Source: Dictyobacter alpinus (GTDB lineage: Bacteria > Chloroflexota > Ktedonobacteria > Ktedonobacterales > Ktedonobacteraceae). Taken from it: a stretch of 64,000 bases of DNA. The DNA lies in assembly GCF_003967575.1 (NCBI RefSeq), contig NZ_BIFT01000001.1, positions 5,518,001 to 5,582,000 of the forward strand, given 5' to 3'. Below the pieces are notes generated by a model that worked only from the letters and a program-made list of their open reading frames with translations, had not been told where the DNA came from and did no database searches. Positions within the stretch are counted from its first letter, which is position 1. Each line of letters begins with the position of its first letter. This document shows, piece by piece, positions 8,787 through 16,432 of the stretch. The position numbers were made by a program, and so were the translations under genes.

Positions 8787-11648
8787 TCATGGTCCTTTTT
8801 CTATGAGTGCAATTCCGCGCCAGATGCGTGTGGTGCTGGTTCGATCGGCGTGAAAGCCGTGGGTTTTCAGTTGGGCAATGAACGTTTTACGCGAGAGTGG
8901 AAAACGTTCCTGTTGCTCTTCTACCCAGTGTTGATAGGCCTGCCATAGGTCGGCGGAACCACACCAGGCGCGGGGATGTAGTTCACAGCAGGCAGTAATG
9001 AATGCTTGTAATGGGTCATTGGCGGAGGCGGATGGGTCGTCAGGCGGCGATGTTTTTTCCTGGTGATTGTTGGTGACGGGCGTGTCTGCCGCTGGCGCTT
9101 CGGAAGCTATTTCAGCCTGCTTTTGTGTTAGCAGGGTATAGAGCGCCTGTGTACTCATTGTTTTTGGATGATCCGCTCCGAGAGCCTGGGAGCGGATCTG
9201 CAATGTACGTTCGGCGAAGGTGTGCGCCTCGGCTATGTTGCCCTGCTGCTGGCGAAAAATTGCCAGATCATACAGGGTAGTGGCCGTATCGGGGTGCTGC
9301 TGGCCGAGCACCTCTGCGCGGATGGAGAGGGCTTTTTGGTAGAGCGCTTCAGCTTCTGTATCATTGTGGTGATGGCGGGCAAGGTTCGCCAGCCCATTGA
9401 GTGATGTAGCGATATTGGGATGCTGGAGCTCTTGTGTCTGCTCCATCAAGTGTAATGCGCGCTGATAGAGAGGTTCGGCCTCCACGTACTTCCCTTGATC
9501 CTGATAGAGGTTCGCGAGGTTGTTGTATGCCTGGGTCAGATCGGGATGATCTGGCCCCTGAGCCTGTTCCAGCATATGTAAGGCGCGGAGATAGAGAGGT
9601 TCGGCCTCGGTGTATTTGCCTTGATCATGGTAGAGGAGTGCGAGATTGCTGAGTGTCTGGGCCAGAAGGGGATGGTGGGGACTCAGAACTTGCTCCAGGA
9701 TATGCAATGCGCGCTGATAGAGGGGTTCGGCCTCAGCATATTTTCCCTGATCCCAGTAAAGTGCCGCAAGATTGTTGAGCGAGGTCGCGACATCCATATG
9801 ATCTGGCCCCTGCGTGCGTTCGCGGATGTGTAGCGCACGGAGATAGAGGGGTTCAGCCTCAGCATATTTGCCCTGGCTCCAGTAGAGAAGTGCAAGGTTA
9901 TTGAGCGAAGCCGCCCCATCAGTATGGTCCGGTCCTAGTGTGTGTTCTCGAATATGGAGCGTTCGGAGATAGAGCGGTTCAGCCTCGGTATACTTGCTTT
10001 GCTGCCAGTAGAGGACCGCCAGATAATTGAGGGTGCGAGCTATGTCTGGATGGTAGTCTCCGTGTATTTGTTCCAGGGTGTGTAACGCCTGGAGGTAGAG
10101 CGGTTCGGCCTCGGCATAGCGGCCACGCGCACGCAAATACTGGGCAGCCTTGTAAGCTAAGGAGGCAAGCGTCACAGACGGTTCCAGCGTGTTCGCGGTC
10201 CTCTGCAGACTTAAGAGGGCATGAGGGAGGAGACGTTCAGCCTGTTGGTGCTTTGCCTGTTCTGTCGTCGGCAAAATTTCAGGAAACAGCGCATCGATGT
10301 CATTGATTGCTCGCTGACTCCACTGCTCCTGCTCAGCCTCCTGCATGGTATCGAGAAGAACGGCCTGTACCAGACGATGGAGAGATAGCGTACGGGTCTC
10401 GGCCTGGCGCTGTACCAGTGATAGGCTGCGCAGAACCGCAAGCATCTGATCAAATTGGGTGGGATCAGTAGCCATGCCTGCCAGCTCTGGTCCCAGGTGA
10501 CTGGCCCCGGCTATAAATAGTTCCTCGGGAATCTCTTCTGCGTATAACAGGGCACACACACGTAATACATCGGCGGCGGCACAATTTTCGCGCTGGACAC
10601 GTGCCATTGAAAGCTGGAATGTCGCCTTGACCGACTGAGGATGATCTGCTGCTGGACCCCCACGGCGAGCGAGCAGGCGGTTGCGCTGCTGTTCATAATT
10701 GTGAAGATAGCCTGAGAGGCTACAGCCAGTTTCCTCGATATATGCGCCCGCTTGATCAAGTGCCAGAGGCAAATAGCCCAGGAGAGCCACCAACTTTTCC
10801 GCGGCCGTATACTCGTCTGGTAGACGTGTGGCAAACTGCTGGACGTGAAGGCTGGTAGCCTCCGGACCGAGTATGCGGGCCCGGCGTAGCAGCAACAATT
10901 TGCCTTCTTCATGCTCCATAGATGTGAGGTCTGTGCCCCGTGCTAACGTGCCCAGCGCCTGGTTACGGGTAGTAATGAGAATTGCCCCTTGCCGGGTCGG
11001 AGGTAGAAAACGCGGGAGGAGTTCCAGATCTTCCAGATTATCCCATATGAGAAGCCATTGATCCCGTGTGCTGAGCCATTGTTGGACCAGCGCGACCACC
11101 TGTTGTTGATCCTTATGCATACGGTCGGGCAACTGGAGCACATCGGCGATGCGCAACAGGCTAGAGACGATCTGCTCCTCGGTTTCAGCCGCGACCCAGA
11201 AGACCGCCCGATACTCCAGGGCATAGCGATAGGCATATTCCAGGGCGATCTGTGTTTTGCCAACGCCACCCAGACCATGTAAGGCCGAGGATTGGGTGAG
11301 AGCAACGATGTGATCAGCACCAATTTGTGTGTGTAGAGTTGCCAGCACCTCCTCACGTCCAGTGAAGAAAGGATTGCGCGCGATGGGCACGCTCCAGTAA
11401 GGTGTGGGAGCCGTCATACTGGCTTCCAGCAATTGACGGCTCTCCTGATCATTCAGGTGCAGGTGTCGAGTGAGTTCAACGACTATGGCTTTGCTTGCCG
11501 GAAGAAAGTCGCCCAACTCCCATCTACTGATGGCATTGCGATGTACACCGATAGCGGTTGCGAGTTGTTGTTGTGTGAGATGTCGGCGTTTGCGAAAAGA
11601 ATTCAGTAGTGTTCCAAAGGATGAAATACCATCAACGGTCATTCCCAT
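8787..11648 (-). CDS. XRE-HTH / NB-ARC / TPR signalling protein with primase-like C-terminal domain
   Basis: A 953-residue STAND-type ATPase. Order: XRE helix-turn-helix (about 10-75), NB-ARC with Walker A GLGGVGKT (about 125-132), Walker B WLLIWDNLED (about 198-207) and GLPL-like GYLPLALDQAG, then at least seven kinesin-light-chain-type TPRs (about 480-830), a polar linker, and a C-terminal 70 residues (LYQAY-like DLWQAYQHWVEEQQ, then RIWRGIAL). That last part resembles the winged-helix end of phage P4/D5-type primases. TPRs probably sense a ligand and the ATPase acts as a switch; what the HTH or the winged helix bind is unknown. ATG at 11648 has AAGGAG 9 nt upstream. Repeat units are conserved at DNA level too. 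Confidence 0.85.
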   Translation of the reverse strand: MGMTVDGISSFGTLLNSFRKRRHLTQQQLATAIGVHRNAISRWELGDFLPASKAIVVELTRHLHLNDQESRQLLEASMTAPTPYWSVPIARNPFFTGREEVLATLHTQIGADHIVALTQSSALHGLGGVGKTQIALEYAYRYALEYRAVFWVAAETEEQIVSSLLRIADVLQLPDRMHKDQQQVVALVQQWLSTRDQWLLIWDNLEDLELLPRFLPPTRQGAILITTRNQALGTLARGTDLTSMEHEEGKLLLLRRARILGPEATSLHVQQFATRLPDEYTAAEKLVALLGYLPLALDQAGAYIEETGCSLSGYLHNYEQQRNRLLARRGGPAADHPQSVKATFQLSMARVQRENCAAADVLRVCALLYAEEIPEELFIAGASHLGPELAGMATDPTQFDQMLAVLRSLSLVQRQAETRTLSLHRLVQAVLLDTMQEAEQEQWSQRAINDIDALFPEILPTTEQAKHQQAERLLPHALLSLQRTANTLEPSVTLASLAYKAAQYLRARGRYAEAEPLYLQALHTLEQIHGDYHPDIARTLNYLAVLYWQQSKYTEAEPLYLRTLHIREHTLGPDHTDGAASLNNLALLYWSQGKYAEAEPLYLRALHIRERTQGPDHMDVATSLNNLAALYWDQGKYAEAEPLYQRALHILEQVLSPHHPLLAQTLSNLALLYHDQGKYTEAEPLYLRALHMLEQAQGPDHPDLTQAYNNLANLYQDQGKYVEAEPLYQRALHLMEQTQELQHPNIATSLNGLANLARHHHNDTEAEALYQKALSIRAEVLGQQHPDTATTLYDLAIFRQQQGNIAEAHTFAERTLQIRSQALGADHPKTMSTQALYTLLTQKQAEIASEAPAADTPVTNNHQEKTSPPDDPSASANDPLQAFITACCELHPRAWCGSADLWQAYQHWVEEQQERFPLSRKTFIAQLKTHGFHADRTSTTRIWRGIALIEKGP

Positions 11649-12020
11649 GCATCCTTGCTCCTTGCTCATTGATTATACTGATCTATTATACACCGAGATT
11701 CACCACTGGATGGTGAATTATGCATAGTATACTTTGGTGGTGATGAATGAATAAAGCATCACCCATCATCTTGAGATAGCAGTATTTGCAGGGAAGATGA
11801 TGTAATTAAGGGAGTCTGGAAATCTAGCAAGCGCCTGGTCACGGTTAAATGCTCTTATGTTTCCAGAATAAAGTCAGTGTCTGCGTCATGTGACTTTATT
11901 AAAAATGGAATCCTTTTTGAACATAGCTTTCTCTGACTTGTTTGCTGTTCATGCGACCTGGCAAGTCAGGAAAGCTATGTGTATTTTCTGAGCTGTACTA
12001 CACAATAATGATGGCTGCTT
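11649..12020. other. Intergenic region with two tandem hairpins
   Basis: No gene seen. Two inverted repeats follow each other: AATAAAGTCA/TGACTTTATT (11867-11900, perfect 10-bp arms, 14-nt loop) and a 20-bp arm pair with one mismatch starting ACATAGCTTTC (11921-11940 with 11962-11981). They lie between the divergent NB-ARC gene and the fossil esterase and may be terminators or operator sites. Confidence 0.5.
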
Positions 12021-12296
12021 TTGGTATTTGTGGCGTTCAAGGTAGCCATAATGGAAAGAGATAGCAGGAAGATGCCTGAGTGTACCAGTTCTCGTATGGC
12101 TCGCCATGTTTGGATCTATCCACCATCTAGCGAGAGCAAAAAACGCGAGCCCTATCGTGTATTTTTGTTGTTTGATGATCTAGCATATAGTGATCTGCCC
12201 GCTTCCCCGATCATCCTGGACCAGCGTGTAGGCAACGATGAGCTCTCGGCTGCAGATAGAGTGTTGAACCCGCTGGTTCATCTGAGCTTCGGATAG
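12021..12296 (+). pseudogene. Decayed paralogue of the enterochelin-esterase-like gene
   Basis: The short frame contains MPECTSSRMARHVWIYPP followed by EPYRVFLLFDDLAYSDL. These match the intact gene at 7,484 in two separate places: its N-terminus (MPEYRSPRMER) and the start of its esterase domain (RRVWIYTPAGY, EPYGILLLFDGPAYLHL). The 200 or so residues between have been deleted and the rest of the hydrolase is gone. The leader before the ATG is also related. This is a remnant of an ancient duplication. Confidence 0.75.
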
Positions 12297-12420
12297 CCAT
12301 AAACCTCAAGGGATTGTATTTTCCGCTAAATTCATATATTCTTTTCTAGAGACTTATCAGCAAAAAACATTTCTAGTAGGTTTACTTTGAATGTTTTTGC
12401 GCGTAGCGGAGAAAAGAAAT

Positions 12421-13014
12421 ATGTATGTGCACATTTCGGTAGATAATCCACTTTTAGCAGCTATATTAGTAATCGTTATTTTTCTCGTTTTAGTACTTGC
12501 TATTATTCATCTTAGACCGAGTCCCCGTCCCCAGAGTAAACGAGGACAGAGCTCAGGTAGGGGCCAGGCTCCTGCACGGAGACGTCCTTCGATCAACAGT
12601 AAAATCATTCCGAAGGTAAATGGACGCATTCCATCCTGGCAAAAAGACCCTGGTGCTAGAGTCGCGAATCAGTATGGCAGGGCTCGCAGTCCTGAGTGGC
12701 CTAGAGTAGCTCATGAGCATCTCAGCCACGAGCCAGCCTGTGTGGTCTGTGGTCATCGAGGAAAAGGATTACAGGTGCACCATATCAAACCGTTTCATCT
12801 CTACCCGGAACTCGAACTTGATCCGGGTAACTTGATTACGCTGTGTGAAATCAAGGGTCGCACGCATCATCTGCTGATTGGCCACCTTGATGACTGGCAA
12901 TCATACAACCTACGTGTACGAGCAGACACGAAGCGCTACTCTCATCAAAGCGCTACCGCGATCAAGGCCAGCCCTGCCTGGCAGAAAGAGGTAGAGCATC
13001 GCCCGATGCCGTAA
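12421..13014 (+). CDS. Membrane-anchored HNH endonuclease-like protein
   Basis: A 197-residue protein. Residues 8-32 form one strongly hydrophobic helix (LLAAILVIVIFLVLVLAIIHL), followed by a basic, proline-rich linker (about 35-75) and an HNH domain. The domain shows CVVCG, LQVHHIKPFHLYPELE, DPGNLITLCEIK and HHLLIGH, i.e. the HH pair, the Asn and a His, with a CxxC half zinc knuckle; the second Cys pair is reduced to one Cys. It would sit at the membrane with the nuclease domain in the cytoplasm if the basic side is inside. ATG at 12421 has GGAG 9 nt upstream. It is not adjacent to any methylase or phage gene, so the role is unknown. Confidence 0.75.
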   Translation: MYVHISVDNPLLAAILVIVIFLVLVLAIIHLRPSPRPQSKRGQSSGRGQAPARRRPSINSKIIPKVNGRIPSWQKDPGARVANQYGRARSPEWPRVAHEHLSHEPACVVCGHRGKGLQVHHIKPFHLYPELELDPGNLITLCEIKGRTHHLLIGHLDDWQSYNLRVRADTKRYSHQSATAIKASPAWQKEVEHRPMP

Positions 13015-13016
13015 CA

Positions 13017-13064
13017 TGGTCGTACGTGAACAGGTTGCAGGTGCAAGACCTGCCGCTACGTTGT
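13017..13064. repeat. REP-like hairpin repeat, intact copy
   Basis: GCAGGT (13037-13042), loop GCAAG, ACCTGC (13048-13053), followed by CGCTACGTTGT and preceded by TACGTGAA. It matches the copy split by the IS4 element at 5745/7383 over about 45 bp. It lies just behind the HNH gene stop. Confidence 0.6.
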
Positions 13065-13135
13065 ATTATTTGTTAATAAGCGCTTAGTTGAGAGTATTGC
13101 TCCTGATGTTTCCCATTGTATAAGGATGATAGCCA

Positions 13136-13693
13136 TCAAGTGTTCAGTCCGGTGATGAACAGGTTGAGCATCCAGTCGAAGCTGGCCTGTGGGTCGACGG
13201 CCATACGGAAACCGGAGGCTTGTTCTAGCTGGATGAAGCCATGGATGATGCTGCGCAGGCTGCGGATCGCGTGGATCTCGTCTTCATAGTCGAGCTTGTA
13301 GGGGGCAAGGATTGCCTGGACAACCTCAACCAGTTGCGTCGCCAGTTTCTGCACCTCCGGGTCATCGGAATCGGGGGCAAGGGTCAATGCATAGCGAGCA
13401 GGCGTCTCGCGTGCATAGGCCAGATACGTATTGGCGAAGGCAACGATGGCATCACTACCCGCTTTCCCGATAGCTGAGCGGGTCGTATAAGCCAAGACCT
13501 CGCGCAAACAAGAGGCAGCCAGGAGATGTTTGAGTCCTGGCAAGCCATCAACATGATTGTATAGCGAAGGAGTGCGTACCCCCAGACGCTGCGCAAGATT
13601 GCTTAATGAAAGCGCTTCAAGTCCCTGCTCATCGACCAGTTGAAGTGCAGCCTCTGTAATGCTGGTTTGATCCAGACCCGCTCTAGGCGACAT
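13136..13693 (-). CDS. TetR-family transcriptional regulator
   Basis: A 185-residue repressor-type protein. The N-terminal helix-turn-helix (about 10-55) contains LSLSNLAQRLGVRTPSLYNHV, typical of TetR. The C-terminal ligand and dimer domain resembles the WHG/TetR_C_33 group. AAAGGA lies 9 nt before the ATG. It starts 3 nt behind the metallo-hydrolase gene on the same strand, so the two form an operon. The likely operator is the palindrome at 14480-14498. Confidence 0.85.
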   Translation of the reverse strand: MSPRAGLDQTSITEAALQLVDEQGLEALSLSNLAQRLGVRTPSLYNHVDGLPGLKHLLAASCLREVLAYTTRSAIGKAGSDAIVAFANTYLAYARETPARYALTLAPDSDDPEVQKLATQLVEVVQAILAPYKLDYEDEIHAIRSLRSIIHGFIQLEQASGFRMAVDPQASFDWMLNLFITGLNT

Positions 13694-13696
13694 AGT

Positions 13697-14416
13697 TTAT
13701 TTTCCTTTTGCTTTTTCCTTAGCCAGAAGCCGCTCCATCGTTTCAATGGCCCGCTGCATCTCAGCCTGTGGTTGTTGAAGGACACGACCATGTCCGACTG
13801 CCAACAAAGAGGGCTGAAGGGCCAGGAGTTTGCGAGCACTATTCTGGCATGAAGGTTTATGCCAGGTTGCCAGCGCCGGCAGTGGAAAGAGTAGTTGGAA
13901 CTTCCCAGACACAGCTGTTCCACCCTGTGTCTGGAAGGCATCGCCGACGATAAGCGCACGATCGCGCTGATCCAGAAAGGCCAGGTGTCCGGGCGTATGT
14001 CCGGGTGTCGCAATCACCTCAAGGGAGCCGATGCGATCACCTTCATGGAGCAGGCGTGTAGGCTTTGTAGTACAAACGGGATAGCCCCCCTTCAAGGGAA
14101 CCTGAGGCTCCGTGGGATCCAGGCTCTTATCGCCTGTAAGGAAACGTGCATCGCGCTCACTAATCATCACCTCAGCGTCTGGAAGTGCAGCGTGCAGTTC
14201 ATCCAGTGATCCCACATGATCTACATGGGCGTGAGTCAGCACAATACGCGTAATCGGCTTACCCAATTTCTGTGCCATCTGGATGATGGATTTGCCCTGT
14301 CCACTTATCGTCGTATCGATCAAGGTGAAACCATCATCTTCGCTAACAAGATAGCAATTCATGACGGCATAGCAGGTCAATTGGAAAAGATGCTGGCTGG
14401 CGTTGTTTATTTTCAT
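13697..14416 (-). CDS. Metallo-beta-lactamase-fold hydrolase
   Basis: A 239-residue soluble MBL-fold protein. The zinc motif THAHVDHVG is complete (H-x-H-x-D-H), followed by GHTPGH, the metal-bridging Asp in LIVGDAF and a late His in AVGHGRV. Such proteins hydrolyse lactones, thioesters or phosphodiesters; the length and lack of extra domains fit the general glyoxalase-II/lactonase-like group. It is the first gene of an operon with the TetR regulator, so it probably degrades or processes the compound that this regulator senses. Confidence 0.85.
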   Translation of the reverse strand: MKINNASQHLFQLTCYAVMNCYLVSEDDGFTLIDTTISGQGKSIIQMAQKLGKPITRIVLTHAHVDHVGSLDELHAALPDAEVMISERDARFLTGDKSLDPTEPQVPLKGGYPVCTTKPTRLLHEGDRIGSLEVIATPGHTPGHLAFLDQRDRALIVGDAFQTQGGTAVSGKFQLLFPLPALATWHKPSCQNSARKLLALQPSLLAVGHGRVLQQPQAEMQRAIETMERLLAKEKAKGK

Positions 14417-14479
14417 TTTCTTGGACTTCCTTGTTTTTTACTAATGTGAATAACCATAAAGCTAATATGTATATATAAT

Positions 14480-14498
14480 AAACTAATATATTTAGTTT
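14480..14498. promoter_or_regulatory. Palindromic operator candidate for the TetR/MBL operon
   Basis: AAACTAA-TATAT-TTAGTTT, perfect 7-bp arms, 64 nt upstream of the MBL start codon in an AT-rich promoter region. The orientation of the arms differs from the MarR sites nearby, so it is assigned to the TetR protein by inference. Confidence 0.5.
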
Positions 14499-14529
14499 TG
14501 CAAGGGGGTAAGGTGAAGTGGGGGCAGTG

Positions 14530-14697
14530 CGTGGGGAGAGGTGGTGTGGTATGGGCGAGGTGGGCGGTAGAGGTACTGGGTCCCGCCCTCAAGGCGGGAC
14601 GAATTGCCCGCTGAAGGGCAATGATACGGGTGGCGGAATGAGAGGCAATGAGACGGGTGGCGGGATGAGGAGCAATGGTAAGGGTGGATGGGCGGGA
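14530..14697. repeat. Divergent double-hairpin repeat with a 27-bp tandem repeat
   Basis: Hairpin 1 GTCCCGCC-CTCAA-GGCGGGAC (14580-14600); hairpin 2 ATTGCCC-GCTGAA-GGGCAAT (14603-14622). The spacing and the GCTGAR loop are those of the dispersed repeat family, but the stems are wholly different. It continues into 27-bp tandem units beginning at 14617, 14644 and 14671 (core GACGGGTGGCGGGATGAG); the third is degenerate. Confidence 0.6.
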
Positions 14698-14724
14698 CGG
14701 TTATAAATCAGGGTGTGATTGCTC

Positions 14725-14753
14725 TTGACATACTTTGAGTTTAGTACTAAACT
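14725..14753 (+). promoter_or_regulatory. Promoter and MarR operator
   Basis: -35 TTGACA (14725-14730), 17-nt spacer, -10 TAAACT (14748-14753). The perfect 16-bp palindrome AGTTTAGTACTAAACT (14738-14753) covers the spacer and -10, so a bound regulator would block RNA polymerase. A second such site lies before the dioxygenase gene. Confidence 0.8.
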
Positions 14754-14785
14754 GTGGATATGAAACAAGAAAGGAAGTGATCAGG

Positions 14786-15199
14786 ATGGCTCGGACGTCG
14801 GTGATGGCGTGGTTGCGTCTCTTCCGTGTCTTTCAGAAGATTGACCGGATGTCGGATGTGCATTTGCGTGAGTGGGGATTGAGTACGGCTCAATTTGATG
14901 TGCTGGCTCATGTGGGGGCGGCCAGTGGGATTACGCAGCAAGAACTGGCGGATCGTTTGCTGGTCACGAAGGGCAACATTTCGCAGTTGCTGGACCGTTT
15001 GGAGAAAATGGGTCTGTTACGACGTTCTCAGGAACGGCGTAGTAATTGTTTGAGTCTGACTGAGAAGGGCCAGGAGCTTTATGCGCGCGTGGTGCCGGCA
15101 CAGGAAGAGATGATCACAAAACAGTTTCATGGCCTCTCTACGGCTGAGGTGTCCTCGTTATTAGGGCTCCTGCGCAAACTGGATCATGCGTTAAGGTAG
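14786..15199 (+). CDS. MarR-family regulator (probable quinone/phenol sensor)
   Basis: A 137-residue winged-helix protein; TQQELADRLLVTKGNISQLLDRLEKMGLL is the MarR recognition region and the following RRSNCLSLTEKG is the wing. One Cys sits in the wing (RRSNCLSL). The ATG at 14786 follows GGAAGTGATCAGG; an upstream TTG at 14735 lies within the promoter and is rejected. Its own promoter carries an AGTTTAG palindrome and so does the next gene, so it probably represses both. The arrangement is like the MhqR regulon of Bacillus, where the regulator controls ring-cleaving dioxygenases in response to quinones. Confidence 0.85.
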   Translation: MARTSVMAWLRLFRVFQKIDRMSDVHLREWGLSTAQFDVLAHVGAASGITQQELADRLLVTKGNISQLLDRLEKMGLLRRSQERRSNCLSLTEKGQELYARVVPAQEEMITKQFHGLSTAEVSSLLGLLRKLDHALR

Positions 15200-15221
15200 T
15201 GCTTCCTTTTTTTTACGTGTA

Positions 15222-15237
15222 AGTTTAGTTCTAAACT
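15222..15237 (+). promoter_or_regulatory. Second MarR operator, before the dioxygenase gene
   Basis: AGTTTAG-TT-CTAAACT with perfect 7-bp arms, the same site as at 14738-14753, 47 nt before the ATG at 15285. A weak -10 (TATTAA, 15237-15242) lies next to it. Confidence 0.75.
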
Positions 15238-15284
15238 ATTAATAGAGATTGATAGCTCATTCATTTCCGCAAGGGAGAAAAAGC

Positions 15285-16271
15285 ATGCAATTAGGTGGAC
15301 TGCACCATCTCAGTGCAATTACAGGTAACGTTTCGCAGAACGCAGCGTTCTATACACAGGTACTGGGTCTGCGCTTAATTAAGAAGACCGTCAACCAGGA
15401 CGATGTTTCAGCGTATCACCTGTTTTATGGTGACGAAATCGGGCATCCAGGCACGGAACTAACCTTCTTTGACTGGCCGCAGTCAGGACCTAACCGTCCA
15501 GGTGTAGGTACGATTTCCGCGATTATGCTGGGTGTGACCGGACGCGAGACATTGGAGTGGTGGGTGAAGCGCTTTGATCAGTACCAGGTCAAGCATGATG
15601 GCATTCAGGTACGTAGCGAGAGCGAGCCAAAAGCTTTCCTGGCCTTCCGCGATCCAGAGGGACAGCGCTTTGAACTGGTTGATGATGAGGGTCGCATGGG
15701 TGGCAAACCGTGGCAGAAGAGTCCTGTACCAGCCGAAATGGGAATCCATGGTCTGTATGGTGTACGCATGATGGTGCGGGACAGTGCTCCAACGGCGAAA
15801 CTACTGACAGAGACGATGGGCTTCCGTCCAACGTATAGCTATCAGGCCGAGCCAGGCTATACTGTGGAGGTCTTTGAGGTTGGTCCTGGCGGCCCTGGTG
15901 CTGAAGTACACCTGGATGTACGGCCAGACCTGCGCTTTGGAAGTCCAGGCATCGGTGGTGTCCACCATGTGGCCTTCCGTACACCGGATAACGAAGAGCA
16001 CGAGCAGTGGCGCGCAAAGCTAGCCCAGGTGGTGCGTAACGTCACCCCGGTCATCGAGCGCTACTACTTCCACGCCATCTACTTCCGGGAGCCCAATGGC
16101 GTCCTGTTTGAAGTCTCCACCGACGGACCAGGTTTTACTGGCGACGAAGATCCCGAGCATCTCGGTGAACTGTTGTCCCTGCCACCATTCCTGGAGCCCT
16201 ACCGGCGCGAGATTGAAGCGAACCTCAAACCGATCCGGCCAATCAACCTGGAGCCGGTAACGCAGCAATAA
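15285..16271 (+). CDS. Ring-cleaving dioxygenase, VOC superfamily (MhqO/MhqA-like)
   Basis: A 328-residue cytoplasmic protein made of two vicinal-oxygen-chelate modules (about 1-145 and 150-310). Metal-ligand candidates are the His pair in GLHHLSAITG, the second-module GVHHVAFRTPDNEEH, and the Glu in GVLFEVSTDGPGF. This matches ring-cleaving dioxygenases of the MhqO/LinE-like group, which open hydroquinone or catechol rings. AAGGGAG lies 7 nt before the ATG. The MarR operator upstream and the adjacent regulator make quinone detoxification the best guess. A strong terminator follows. Confidence 0.85.
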   Translation: MQLGGLHHLSAITGNVSQNAAFYTQVLGLRLIKKTVNQDDVSAYHLFYGDEIGHPGTELTFFDWPQSGPNRPGVGTISAIMLGVTGRETLEWWVKRFDQYQVKHDGIQVRSESEPKAFLAFRDPEGQRFELVDDEGRMGGKPWQKSPVPAEMGIHGLYGVRMMVRDSAPTAKLLTETMGFRPTYSYQAEPGYTVEVFEVGPGGPGAEVHLDVRPDLRFGSPGIGGVHHVAFRTPDNEEHEQWRAKLAQVVRNVTPVIERYYFHAIYFREPNGVLFEVSTDGPGFTGDEDPEHLGELLSLPPFLEPYRREIEANLKPIRPINLEPVTQQ

Positions 16272-16289
16272 TACTGCGCTGAAGCAGGC

Positions 16290-16330
16290 GAGCGCCCTTC
16301 CTCTATGGAAAGGGCGCTCACCTCGTTTTT
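16290..16330 (+). terminator. Terminator of the dioxygenase gene
   Basis: GAGCGCCCTT (16290-16299) pairs perfectly with AAGGGCGCTC (16310-16319); five T residues follow at 16326-16330. Confidence 0.8.
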
Positions 16331-16432
16331 GGTGCGTATTTCTTATATTGAGTTGACATTAGCGGCTATTATCTGTACCATCTGGAACAGGTGTGTCTGG
16401 TATTTTTGTTCGAATTTTGGAGGGAGCCGCTG

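Noticed and set aside
13017..13064. tRNA or riboswitch at the hairpin behind the HNH gene
   Set aside because: The hairpin is only 17 nt and is a repeat with a second copy at the IS4 target; no cloverleaf can be drawn.
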